The position numbers were made by a program, and so were the translations under genes. A DNA stretch of 23,739 nt from Ruminococcaceae bacterium UBA2806 (GTDB taxonomy: Bacteria > Bacillota > Clostridia > Oscillospirales > Acutalibacteraceae). Below, piece after piece: positions 12,950 through 20,997 of the stretch (position 1 is its first letter; each line of letters starts with the position of its first letter). The stretch is from positions 25,518 to 49,256 of the forward strand of contig DEHG01000001.1 of assembly GCA_002351795.1 (NCBI GenBank), written 5' to 3'. The notes beneath the pieces are model-generated. The model was not told where the DNA came from, did not search any database, and saw only the letters and a list, made by a program, of their open reading frames with translations.

Positions 12950-14971
12950 TCACCTCATAAGAGGATCTATTTTCTGCTTATCCTTATCCTTTTCAAGTGA
13001 AAAATATTCCGTAAGCATTTTTTCTGCGGCATCAGCTGCGACCCAGCTTTTTGCGCCGTGTTCTATCATTATCGCCATAGCGATCTCAGGCTCGTCATAC
13101 GGGGCATAGCATATGAAATTCGCATGATCCGAACCGGAGTTTTCCGCTGTTCCGGTCTTTCCGGCTATCTGCATTTTAAAGCTCTTGAACGAATCATAAT
13201 TCATAGCCGCCATATTCATAGCTATTTGTACCTGTTTAAGGTTTTCCTCACTTACGCCCATATTATCGACAACCTCGGGTTCTGCCTTGTACAACACTTT
13301 TTTACCCGTATAATCAGTGATGCTGTCCACAACATGAGTTTTAAGCCTTACACCGTTATTTGCGATCGTTGCAGCATATGTCGCAAGCTGTACAGGCGTA
13401 AACTGATTATCCGACTGACCGATACCCGCCGGAGATACCTGCGGTTCATACCACGGCGTACCCATCAGCTCACAGAATTCGGGTCCTGCCAATGTACCTG
13501 TGCTTTCCCCTGTTTCAACACCTGTTTTCACACCCAGACCTGCACGTTTTGCATAGGTATCCATTTTTTCGATCCCAAGCCGCCTTGCAGTTTCGGCAAA
13601 GAATACATTGCAGGATTCCCTGATGCCCTCGTATACATTAAGCGGGCCGTGTACATGCATACAGTTAAGCTTCAGACCGCCTGTTGCATAAATACCCTGA
13701 CAGTTTATAGTTGTTGCAGTTGTTATGGCGCCTTCCTCAAGTGCTGCGGATGCTACAAGCGGCTTAAAAGTCGAGCCCGGCGCAAGCGCACCATTGAATG
13801 CTCTGTTTACAAGGGGATCGCCCTTTGTTTCGAGAAGCTTATCATAATCGGAATAGTATTTTGTAAGGTCATAATTAGGATAGCTTGCCGAGCAGATTAC
13901 GGAAAAATCCTTTACATTAATCATGACCAGAGCTGCACCGACACAATCCTCTCCCGAATATTTTTTGCCTGAGGCATTATGATATTCGTGAGCCTGTTCA
14001 ACAGCTTCCTTTAATACCTTCTGAGCAAATTTCTGATATTTTGAATCTATTGTCAGATGGATCGAGTTACCCGGCTGAGACTCAACCGTTGATTTTTCCA
14101 CAGCAGTTCCGTCCGGATTTACTTCATATGTTTTGCTTCCGGGCTTGCCTCTGAGCTGATCTTCATACGCATATTCAATGCCAAGCTTTCCGACGATATC
14201 ATTATATGCATAGCCCTTGTTTTTCAGCTCATCATATTCCTCAGCGGAAATAAGACCTGTAACTCCGACAATATGCGGCGCTGTTGTGCCTTCGATATAT
14301 TTTCTTACAGCGCAGTCCTGCACTTCAATACCGGGATCACTCTGAGTATTTTCGGAAATTATCATCATTGCGCTTTCAGTGATATTTTTTGCGAAAATAT
14401 AAGGATTGCTGCGTGAATAAATATTTTTGCCCATATTGTAGCGTACACTTACTATATCATGCTGCATACGGGGAGAATATTTCTGACATTCGTATTTTTC
14501 AACAAGACGCTGCATACATTCATCAGCTGTTGAATAGGGATTCATATTAAGAAAATCCCTGCTTTTCAGCTCTTCGATATCGCTTTCACGATCATCCTCA
14601 AAATAGTACTTTCCGTTTTTATCTCTTTTTATCGGAAGTTTGTCCTCCCATTTGCAGGCGCATTTTTCAGTCAGCTCAATAAGCTTTACAATATAATCAT
14701 TCAGCTTTTCCTCGGGAGTAAAAATCTTGTTTATAACTATACGATAGCCGGTAGTATTCTGTGCAAGCGGCTGACCGTTTGCATCAAATATTTCTCCTCT
14801 TATAGCATCTGTCTCAATTGTATATTCTGTTGATGTCAGGGCTATATCCTCATAGAAATCGTTATCCCTGATCTGCCATTGTATCAGTCTCGCACAAAAA
14901 ACACCGGAGATTATCGTCACCAGTGTTAATATAAATGCATATCTCCACTTTTTGATCTTCGCTTTAATCAC
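12950..14971 (-). CDS. mrdA: Penicillin-binding protein 2 (elongasome transpeptidase)
   Basis: PBP2 is the class B transpeptidase that cross-links peptidoglycan during lateral growth with RodA and MreBCD. The 673-residue protein has one N-terminal membrane segment (about 11-29), a dimerisation/pedestal region with RGEIFDANGQPLAQN (58-72), and a transpeptidase domain with all three active-site motifs: STFK (Ser400 nucleophile, Lys403), SCN (453-455) and KTG (605-607). The start is GTG at 14969-14971, 12 bases after the mreD stop. The strongest ribosome-site match, GGGGGTGATT, runs over this GTG, so initiation here is unusual and may depend on coupling to mreD. No ATG, GTG or TTG follows in frame before the membrane segment. 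No RodA gene is nearby in the window. Confidence 0.93.
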   Translation of the reverse strand: MIKAKIKKWRYAFILTLVTIISGVFCARLIQWQIRDNDFYEDIALTSTEYTIETDAIRGEIFDANGQPLAQNTTGYRIVINKIFTPEEKLNDYIVKLIELTEKCACKWEDKLPIKRDKNGKYYFEDDRESDIEELKSRDFLNMNPYSTADECMQRLVEKYECQKYSPRMQHDIVSVRYNMGKNIYSRSNPYIFAKNITESAMMIISENTQSDPGIEVQDCAVRKYIEGTTAPHIVGVTGLISAEEYDELKNKGYAYNDIVGKLGIEYAYEDQLRGKPGSKTYEVNPDGTAVEKSTVESQPGNSIHLTIDSKYQKFAQKVLKEAVEQAHEYHNASGKKYSGEDCVGAALVMINVKDFSVICSASYPNYDLTKYYSDYDKLLETKGDPLVNRAFNGALAPGSTFKPLVASAALEEGAITTATTINCQGIYATGGLKLNCMHVHGPLNVYEGIRESCNVFFAETARRLGIEKMDTYAKRAGLGVKTGVETGESTGTLAGPEFCELMGTPWYEPQVSPAGIGQSDNQFTPVQLATYAATIANNGVRLKTHVVDSITDYTGKKVLYKAEPEVVDNMGVSEENLKQVQIAMNMAAMNYDSFKSFKMQIAGKTGTAENSGSDHANFICYAPYDEPEIAMAIMIEHGAKSWVAADAAEKMLTEYFSLEKDKDKQKIDPLMR

Positions 14972-14983
14972 CCCCGATATGAT

Positions 14984-15490
14984 CTATACGCTGCTTGTTT
15001 TTGCTGCGATAAACCGGTTGAATACATAGATCAGCGGAACAAACGCCCATGTATAAATTATCCTTGAAACATAATGTCTGAGGAAATATTCCCATACCCA
15101 TGTATATCCCGAAGCAATATAAAAAAGTACGAACTGCCCGAAAATAATAACAGGTATGCTTATCGACGCAATTATCATTGTTGTGAGCAGATTTGTGTGT
15201 ATATAATTTCCCATCAGCACGCTGACGCAGTAACAAAGTATTGCAAGCATGATAGCATAATAACCGACAGGCCCGCTGTAATTTGTATCCGACAGCAGAC
15301 CGCATGCCACTCCCCAGAAAATAGCCGGTATCTCATCTTCAAATACAGCAATGGAAAGCGCAAGCGGTATCATCAGAACAGGTCTGCCGCCAAAGACCTC
15401 CGGTGTAAAACCGGGTGTTGTCTGTACAATATAGCATACTATGATTTCTAAAAAATAGGCAAGATATCTTACCGCCTTATATCTGTTCAT
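14984..15490 (-). CDS. mreD: Rod shape-determining membrane protein MreD
   Basis: The 168-residue protein is almost entirely hydrophobic, with about five or six membrane segments, the length and profile of MreD, and it sits in the canonical place between mreC and mrdA. MreD helps link MreC, MreB and the PBP2/RodA pair. The DTNYSGPVGYYA stretch, between the second and third membrane segments, fits the G-x-x-D and G-x-x-G features of the family. The ATG at 15488-15490 is preferred because GGAG lies six bases upstream; an ATG four codons earlier, three bases past the mreC stop, has only a weak ribosome site. Confidence 0.85.
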   Translation of the reverse strand: MNRYKAVRYLAYFLEIIVCYIVQTTPGFTPEVFGGRPVLMIPLALSIAVFEDEIPAIFWGVACGLLSDTNYSGPVGYYAIMLAILCYCVSVLMGNYIHTNLLTTMIIASISIPVIIFGQFVLFYIASGYTWVWEYFLRHYVSRIIYTWAFVPLIYVFNRFIAAKTSSV

Positions 15491-15505
15491 CTGATTCTCC
15501 ATTAG

Positions 15506-16366
15506 CTACTTACTGCTTTCAGAATTCTGATAAGCTTCTATTTCACCCTTACCGTCAAATTTAACGATCACGGCGGCTGATTTTATATTTCTGACATCCT
15601 CAAAGGGATCGACCAGGACAACAGGCATCCCTGAATAATCATGCTCCACAGAATGTACTGTTCCTATCCTTATGTTTTTCGGATATTTGCCTCCGAAGCC
15701 GGATGTCACTATAATATCACCCTTTGCCATCTTATGCTGAGCGGATATATTTTTCATTACAGCGATATTTTCCTCACAGTATTCCGGCGAACCTGTAACA
15801 ATACCCTGATTTTCAGTTTTCTTATCAAGTGCGCCCGCCTTAGAATCCGGGGACAATATTGTCGTCACCTTGCATGATTTAAGGTTTACCTCGCTTACAT
15901 AACCGACAAGCCCGTTTTCGGTAACGACCGGGTCGCTTTCCGATATTCCGTCATTAGAGCCTTTATCAAGTACAAAGCCGTAAAAATTTTCATTCGGATC
16001 TCTGGCGATGACCGTTGAAGGCACTATGGAAAAATCCTCATTATTTTCTTTTATTCCGTAAAACTTATGAAGTCTCTGATTTTCCTCTTTAAGGTCGTAA
16101 TATTCAACAAGGGCTTCATTAAGCCTTCTGTTTTCCTCCATAAGTCTGCTGTTTTCCTCCTCAAGCTTTCCTATATCGGCAGGATATTTTACAGCATCCT
16201 GTGCATTTCCCGAAAGACTTGCCGCAGCTCTTTGCAGCGGATAAAAAACAACTCCCGTAAAAAATCCGTTGACCGTACTGTTGCCGGCTGTCACCAGAGC
16301 AACCACAAGCAGTATGCATACAGTCATTACAAGTATTTTCATTCCGTTTCCCGATGTACTTTTCAA
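15506..16366 (-). CDS. mreC: Rod shape-determining protein MreC
   Basis: MreC is a membrane-anchored extracytoplasmic protein that activates the PBP2/RodA machine. The 286-residue protein has a short N-terminus, one membrane helix (about 10-28), a coiled coil (about 65-102, with ENSRLMEENRRLNEAL and LKEENQRLH) and the two beta-barrel domains that end the family (for example DKGSNDGISESDPVVTENGL and VTSGFGGKYPKNIRIG). The start is TTG at 16364-16366, supported by a near-perfect ribosome site GGGGAGGTGATC seven bases upstream. An ATG eight codons later would lie too far from it. It begins 52 bases after the mreB stop and ends three bases before the first possible mreD start. Confidence 0.92.
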   Translation of the reverse strand: MKSTSGNGMKILVMTVCILLVVALVTAGNSTVNGFFTGVVFYPLQRAAASLSGNAQDAVKYPADIGKLEEENSRLMEENRRLNEALVEYYDLKEENQRLHKFYGIKENNEDFSIVPSTVIARDPNENFYGFVLDKGSNDGISESDPVVTENGLVGYVSEVNLKSCKVTTILSPDSKAGALDKKTENQGIVTGSPEYCEENIAVMKNISAQHKMAKGDIIVTSGFGGKYPKNIRIGTVHSVEHDYSGMPVVLVDPFEDVRNIKSAAVIVKFDGKGEIEAYQNSESSK

Positions 16367-16418
16367 ACGATCACCTCCCCTTCAGTTATCAGACCGCAGC
16401 AAAGCACTGCATACAGGA

Positions 16419-17420
16419 TCACCTGTTTCTTCTGTAAGACGCAGCGCCGAAGGTCTCAAGGCGGATGCCTGTTCCGTCAACAACACAGTCAAGCGGAGAC
16501 TGTGCTACCTGTACCGGCATACCCGTTTCCTGTGATATAAGCAGATCAAGACCTCTAAGCAAAGCGCCGCCGCCTGTAAGTGTAATGCCGTTATCTATAA
16601 TATCTGCGGCAAGCTCCGGAGGAGTCTGCTCCAGCGTTGTTTTCACTGCTTCAACTATTGCAAGCAGCGGATCTGCAAGAGCGTCTCTTATCTCCGCCGC
16701 ACTGATTTTTATATCCTTGGGCAGACCGTCACCTAAATTTCTTCCCTTTACATCCATGCTCCCCTCACCCTCATAAGGGTAGGCAGAGCCTATATTTATC
16801 TTTATCTCCTCGGCAGTTCTTTCACCGATAAGGAGGTTATATTTCTTTTTTACAAACTGGATTATTGATTCATCAAATTTGTTTCCCGCAACTCTCACCG
16901 AGCAGGCTGTTACTATATCATCAAGTGATACAACAGCTACCTCGGATGTACCGCCGCCGATATCAACGACCATGCTTCCCTCCGGTTCGCTTACCGGCAG
17001 ACCTGCGCCGATAGCGGCAGCCATGGGTTCTTCAATAAGCTCCACCTGTCTTATTCCCGCACGGTTCATCGCATCCTGAACTGCACGTCTTTCAACATCG
17101 GTAACGCCCGAAGGTATGCAAACGATAACTCTCGGCTTTCTGAACAAAGATGATTTTACCACCATTCTTATAAAGCGGTTCAGCATAGTTGCAGTTATAT
17201 CAAAATCGGCAATAACGCCGTCCTTCAGCGGACGCACTGCGATAATAGATCCGGGAGTCCTGCCTATCATTTCCTTTGCGGCAGTTCCCACAGCTACTAC
17301 ACGGTCAGTACGCACATCGACCGCAACAACGGACGGCTCACGCATAACTATGCCCTTACCCTTCATATAAACAAGCGTGTTCGCTGTACCTAAATCTATG
17401 CCTATATCTCTCGAAAACAT
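16419..17420 (-). CDS. mreB: Actin-like rod shape-determining protein MreB
   Basis: MreB forms ATP-dependent filaments under the membrane that guide lateral wall synthesis. The 333-residue length fits the family. Visible nucleotide-binding elements are DIGIDLGTANTLVY (5-18, phosphate 1), VVDIGGGTSEVAVVSL (151-166, phosphate 2) and the adenosine-binding TGGGALLRGL near 280. PSVVAVD at 29-35 and RPLKDGVIADFD at 63-74 are also typical MreB (rather than FtsA or DnaK) stretches. The N-terminal MFSRDIGID lacks a long membrane-binding helix, as in other Gram-positive MreB. GAGGG lies six bases before the ATG. It heads the mreB-mreC-mreD-mrdA-acyltransferase transcript from the promoter at 17489-17517. 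Confidence 0.96.
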   Translation of the reverse strand: MFSRDIGIDLGTANTLVYMKGKGIVMREPSVVAVDVRTDRVVAVGTAAKEMIGRTPGSIIAVRPLKDGVIADFDITATMLNRFIRMVVKSSLFRKPRVIVCIPSGVTDVERRAVQDAMNRAGIRQVELIEEPMAAAIGAGLPVSEPEGSMVVDIGGGTSEVAVVSLDDIVTACSVRVAGNKFDESIIQFVKKKYNLLIGERTAEEIKINIGSAYPYEGEGSMDVKGRNLGDGLPKDIKISAAEIRDALADPLLAIVEAVKTTLEQTPPELAADIIDNGITLTGGGALLRGLDLLISQETGMPVQVAQSPLDCVVDGTGIRLETFGAASYRRNR

Positions 17421-17488
17421 ATTCTTCCCTCTTTATATCCGACAATGTTTTTTCATTATTCCGACCATCCGGAAAAAGTTCACCCTAT

Positions 17489-17517
17489 ATTATAACCTCT
17501 CTTAAAAATAATAACAA
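17489..17517 (-). promoter_or_regulatory. Sigma-A type promoter of the mreB operon
   Basis: TTGTTA (17512-17517, minus strand), a 17-base spacer and TATAAT (17489-17494) lie about 70 bases before mreB. I saw no clear terminator between dut (stop at 17605) and this promoter, so read-through from dut is possible. Confidence 0.65.
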
Positions 17518-17604
17518 CATCATTTGATCAATAATTCAAACTTTTGTATTAATGAACAAATTTACTTCAAGGGTATTTTTCTCCATATTGATTATGACTA
17601 CATA

Positions 17605-18048
17605 TCATACTCCTGTCGAGCCAAAGCCGCCGCTTCCCCTTGCAGTATCGCTTAGCCCGTCTGTTTCCATAAAATCAGCGCATACAACAGGCATAATGAC
17701 CATCTGAGCCACTCTTTCACCGGGCTTTACAGTGTATGCCCTGTCTGAAACATTGCAAAGTCCTACGCATATCTCTCCCCTGTAATCGCTGTCTACGACC
17801 CCGACTCCGTTTGAAAGGCATATCCCATGCTTTACGCCAAGACCGCTTCTTGCAAATAAAAATGCGCCCATCCCGCTGTCGGGCAGTTCAATTGCGATAC
17901 CCGTAGGTATCATTGCAAGCTCTCCCGGACGTATTGTGATGTCATCGTCAATGCAGGCATAAAGATCAGCGCCCGCCGAACCCTCAGTTGCTCTTTTCGG
18001 CAGGACGGCATTTTCTCTGAGCTTTTTTATTTTAACGACAGTTCCCAT
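17605..18048 (-). CDS. dut: dUTP diphosphatase (dUTPase)
   Basis: Dut hydrolyses dUTP to dUMP and diphosphate, keeping uracil out of DNA and supplying the dTMP precursor. The 147-residue protein is a full-length trimeric dUTPase with all five motifs: GSAGADLYA (23-31), ARSGLG (66-71), GVGVVDSDYRGEI (81-93, with the catalytic Asp), PGERVAQMVI (109-118) and the P-loop-like C-terminal RGSGGFGSTG (137-146). The Phe that stacks on the uracil is present in motif V. AAGGAGA lies eight bases before the ATG. It follows the U32 gene after a repeat-containing 79-base gap and is probably the last gene of the zapA-U32-dut group. Confidence 0.96.
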   Translation of the reverse strand: MGTVVKIKKLRENAVLPKRATEGSAGADLYACIDDDITIRPGELAMIPTGIAIELPDSGMGAFLFARSGLGVKHGICLSNGVGVVDSDYRGEICVGLCNVSDRAYTVKPGERVAQMVIMPVVCADFMETDGLSDTARGSGGFGSTGV

Positions 18049-18072
18049 AATTTATGTCTCCTTTTCTTTTTA

Positions 18073-18136
18073 TCAACTTTTCAACCGAGTTTTCAACTTT
18101 TCAACATTCAACAACAAACCATATCAACTATTCAAC
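18073..18136. repeat. Short tandem array with TCAAC core (7 copies) between the U32 gene and dut
   Basis: TCAAC occurs at 18073, 18081, 18093, 18101, 18108, 18124 and 18132. Most steps are 7 or 8 bases, with wider gaps (12 and 16) where units have drifted. On the minus strand it reads as repeated GTTGAAAA and GTTGAAT. The array starts in the last sense codons of the U32 gene (GTT GAA) and fills the gap to the dut ribosome site. Confidence 0.7.
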
Positions 18137-20194
18137 ACCACGGTAATAAAGTCCCCTTGTAAAGCCATTTTCAGGTGTGATTCCTTTACGGAACAGCTCC
18201 AGAGTCTTTAGTTTTTCCACATGATTTTCCACACTGAAACGAATGACCTCGAAATCAATGCCTGTCATCTGACTGCGCTTGTCCGCCATGCAAAGCGGTA
18301 CGCTGTTGAGTATTTCCGTACATGAGCCGAAGCATTTCATCGGGAAATCTATTCCTTTCCTGTCACGGATGTACGGCGCTGTTTTACAATGCTTGCATCC
18401 CTTACCGTCATTCATAGCCGGACAGTTTCTTGTCAGCATAAGCGGAAGTCTGCCTGCACTTATAATGCCGACGGGCATTTTCCCGCCAAGCTCCGCTATC
18501 TGATCTAAAGTAAGCTCAAAGGAAAGCTCACAGTCCGTCATTCCCTTTGACTCAAAAAAGCTGAGAGTCTCTGTATTGGCGACATTCAGACCAAATCCTC
18601 CGTGAACCTCCATCCCAAGCTTTCCCGCCATTTCTATAACGGCAATATTATTTGCAAGTACTTCATTTATCCCAAGCTTCTGTGCACGTTTCATGCGCTC
18701 GAAAACGATATCTTCTATACAGAACATACCCCTCGGAACATCCAGAGCGACCGCAAAGCCCCTGTCCATGATCTCTTCAAGCTTTTTATCAAGAAGTGTA
18801 CACGGAACATAAATAAGCTCGCTGTCAAGAAATTCATCGGGGATATCATCATCTGTAAACCTTACTCTGTATCTGTCCGGACGAATGTTTTTTCTTGTCC
18901 CGACAGGATTTTTTTCTATGCCGGAAAATTTCACTGAATCCGGCTTTTCTCTTTCAGCGGAAAGAGAATCCAGACATTCATTCCTCATTGCATTAAGCGC
19001 AGAAGCCGGCAGCATAAGACCCTCATCAATTTCACACTCAAGCTTATTGAGAATATATGGCGTACCGCCTGTCTTTGACAGACTTTTTTCACAGCGAATC
19101 CTGTCAAGCGGCGCAGTTCTTGCTTTTTCAGGTACGGCGCCCTCTGCACTTGCCTTATTCCCACGATCGTCAGTTACTTTTAAAACTGTTTTTTTGCCTT
19201 CCGTTACGGATAAATTGAAATCTACAGGTATATGCTGTCTTTCATTTTTATACAGCTGATGTATGCGTCCAAAGATACGGCTGTCCGCCGCTTCAACATT
19301 TTCCTTTGAACGGACGCCAAACATCTCAACACCTGTTTTTCCCTGATAATAGCCATCTGTAAATCCCGAACGGGAAAATACAGATCTCAGCATATCCATT
19401 TTATCATCAGAAACAGTCCCGCTGTCAAGACTTTCCCTGCAAGCAGCAACTGCCGCCGCAACGTATTCCGGACGCTTCATACGTCCTTCTATCTTTGCGG
19501 ACGATATGCCCATCTCTTCAAGCTCCCTGAGATGCCCGATCACCGACAGATCTTTAAGACTGAGATCATGCCCTGTTCCGCCCTTTACCATAAACGGCAA
19601 ACGGCAGGGCTGGGCGCAGCCTCCTCTGTTTCCGCTTCTTGAACCGAGCATTGCGCTGAAATAGCATTGTCCGGATACGCTCATGCACAATGCACCGTGA
19701 ACGAATACCTCAAGCTCCACGGGACAGTCACGGGCTATTTCCTCAATTTCCTTTTTTGAAAGCTCTCTTGACAGAACGACTCTTGTAAGCCCCATCTTAT
19801 ACAGATATTCCACACCCTGTCTTGTATGGACAGAAAGCTGGGTCGAGCCGTGTATCGGCATATCGGGTGCAGCTCTCCTTACCATTGAGATAAGTCCGAT
19901 ATCCTGCATGATAAGAGCATCCACACCGATATCACAGGCAGTTTCAATAAGCCTTAATGCGCTGTCTGTCTCATCATCATGCACTATGATATTGCAGGCA
20001 AGATGTACGGCTGTGCCGTTTTTGTGACAGTATCTTACCGTTTCTCTCAGCTGTTCATCATTAAAATTATGTGCGGAGCTTCTTGCGCTGAATCGTGACG
20101 CTCCGATATATACGGCGTCCGCACCTGCACGGACTGCGGGCTGTATACAATCTATTCCGCCGGCGGGCGCAAGTATTTCAAGTGATCTTTTCAT
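18128..20194 (-). CDS. U32-family protein with DUF3656 region, RlhA-like (23S rRNA hydroxylation)
   Basis: The 688-residue protein has the U32 domain (LEILAPAGG at 5-13, then ADAVYIGA, IHGSTQLSVH at 114-123) and the signature EVFVHGALC followed by SGQCYFSAMLGS, with cysteines 170, 177, 193 and 197. A long C-terminal part corresponds to the DUF3656 extension of RlhA. U32 proteins were first called collagenase-like peptidases, but characterised members (RlhA, TrhP, UbiU/V) are iron-sulfur proteins that hydroxylate RNA or quinones, so 23S rRNA hydroxylation (E. coli C2501) is the best guess. A further cysteine cluster (CPAMNDGKGCKHC) near residue 595 may bind metal. The ATG overlaps the zapA stop as ATGA, implying coupling. 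The 3' end runs into a tandem array. Confidence 0.85.
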   Translation of the reverse strand: MKRSLEILAPAGGIDCIQPAVRAGADAVYIGASRFSARSSAHNFNDEQLRETVRYCHKNGTAVHLACNIIVHDDETDSALRLIETACDIGVDALIMQDIGLISMVRRAAPDMPIHGSTQLSVHTRQGVEYLYKMGLTRVVLSRELSKKEIEEIARDCPVELEVFVHGALCMSVSGQCYFSAMLGSRSGNRGGCAQPCRLPFMVKGGTGHDLSLKDLSVIGHLRELEEMGISSAKIEGRMKRPEYVAAAVAACRESLDSGTVSDDKMDMLRSVFSRSGFTDGYYQGKTGVEMFGVRSKENVEAADSRIFGRIHQLYKNERQHIPVDFNLSVTEGKKTVLKVTDDRGNKASAEGAVPEKARTAPLDRIRCEKSLSKTGGTPYILNKLECEIDEGLMLPASALNAMRNECLDSLSAEREKPDSVKFSGIEKNPVGTRKNIRPDRYRVRFTDDDIPDEFLDSELIYVPCTLLDKKLEEIMDRGFAVALDVPRGMFCIEDIVFERMKRAQKLGINEVLANNIAVIEMAGKLGMEVHGGFGLNVANTETLSFFESKGMTDCELSFELTLDQIAELGGKMPVGIISAGRLPLMLTRNCPAMNDGKGCKHCKTAPYIRDRKGIDFPMKCFGSCTEILNSVPLCMADKRSQMTGIDFEVIRFSVENHVEKLKTLELFRKGITPENGFTRGLYYRGVE

Positions 20195-20676
20195 GATTTT
20201 CTTTTCCTGCTGCCAAAATATGCAGTTGTCTGTGAGCCTTCATCCTCCGCCTCTTCCGTTTTCGATCTGCGCACAGCCTTTACTGCCGCAGATAACGGCG
20301 ATGGGTCTATTATCCTTGACTGCTCGCCAAGACGCTTGCGAAGTGTTTCTATATCCTTTTTAAGCTTTTCATTTTCTCTTTCGGCTTCTTCACAGGCACT
20401 GCGGTATTTTGCAGCCTCATTAAGATATTCCTTTATCTGTATGCGAAGACGGTCGGCATCCTCTTCCGATTTAGCTAAATTGTCGCAGGTATTCAGCGCT
20501 GCAAGCATTACAGCAGAATTAGCCGAAAGACCGGGCGCAGCCCTTCTTACAGCATTTATCTCCGCATTGAGTCTGTCTGCAATACTTCTTGTATAGTCCT
20601 CGCTTTCAACACTTACGACCGTAAAGCGTGTGCCGGCGATCTCTATTTTAATCTTATTCTTGCTTTTGCCATCCAT
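20191..20676 (-). CDS. zapA: Cell division protein ZapA
   Basis: ZapA bundles and stabilises FtsZ protofilaments at the division ring. Residues about 1-95 form the ZapA domain (KIKIEIAGTRFTVVS, then ADRLNAEINAVRRAAPGLS and AVMLAALNTCDNLAKSEEDA). Residues about 70-120 are a coiled coil (EEAERENEKLKKDIETLRKR), and the last 35 residues are a charged, low-complexity tail. At 161 residues it is longer than E. coli ZapA (109), as in many Clostridia. The ATG at 20674-20676 is preferred because AGAGGTG lies eight bases upstream; a GTG nine bases earlier would sit almost on that site. It heads the zapA-U32-dut group. Confidence 0.88.
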   Translation of the reverse strand: MDGKSKNKIKIEIAGTRFTVVSVESEDYTRSIADRLNAEINAVRRAAPGLSANSAVMLAALNTCDNLAKSEEDADRLRIQIKEYLNEAAKYRSACEEAERENEKLKKDIETLRKRLGEQSRIIDPSPLSAAVKAVRRSKTEEAEDEGSQTTAYFGSRKRKS

Positions 20677-20710
20677 GTGATTCACACCTCTTGAATTTGT
20701 TCCTTTTATT

Positions 20711-20785
20711 TAGTTACATAGTTAGCGGTGGATTTGCTGATTTGCTTGGAGAGAATTAAAGCCCATAACTTATAACTGATTACTA
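20711..20785. repeat. Cluster of three short tandem repeats upstream of zapA
   Basis: Three different units follow one another: TAGTTACA/TAGTTAGC (8 bases, 20711-20726), GATTTGCT twice exactly (20731-20746), and ATAACTT/ATAACTG/ATTACTA (7 bases, 20765-20785). The copy number is low, but the unit lengths match the arrays at 2-22, 11883-11910 and 18073-18136. Confidence 0.5.
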
Positions 20786-20907
20786 TTATAATACATTTTT
20801 GACGATTATAAAAGGCATAATACAAAAATTATTAAGAAAATGCTTATTTATTTTTATGACCTTTTGCGGTATGTAAATAATTGGCCAAAAATATTTTATA
20901 GTATTTA

Positions 20908-20936
20908 TTGAACAAATAATAAAAATATAGTATAAT
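20908..20936 (+). promoter_or_regulatory. Promoter of the BIG_2/transglutaminase locus
   Basis: TTGAAC (20908-20913), a 17-base spacer and TATAAT (20931-20936) lie about 60 bases before the start codon at 20998. Confidence 0.7.
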
Positions 20937-20997
20937 AATCATTAACATCGGTTTATTCCTGATGAAATTCATTTACGGGATATGAAAGGAGACTATA

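Larger units (their letters stand above)
20677..20997. other. Divergent intergenic region between zapA and the BIG_2 secreted locus
   Basis: These 321 bases hold no gene. On the zapA side is a set of short tandem repeats (20711-20785). The centre (20790-20930) is extremely AT-rich, with a TATAAT-like box for zapA near 20786-20791 but no convincing -35. The right side carries the promoter at 20908-20936 and the AAAGGAG ribosome site of the plus-strand gene. Confidence 0.5.

Noticed and set aside
13058..13972. 304-codon open frame on the plus strand
   Set aside because: It lies entirely antisense to mrdA, whose three active-site motifs fix the coding strand. The translation is Cys/His/Arg-rich with no domain pattern and there is no ribosome site.
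18128..20194. Collagenase/protease function for the U32 gene
   Set aside because: Characterised U32 members with this cysteine signature are iron-sulfur hydroxylases, and no protease catalytic motif is visible.
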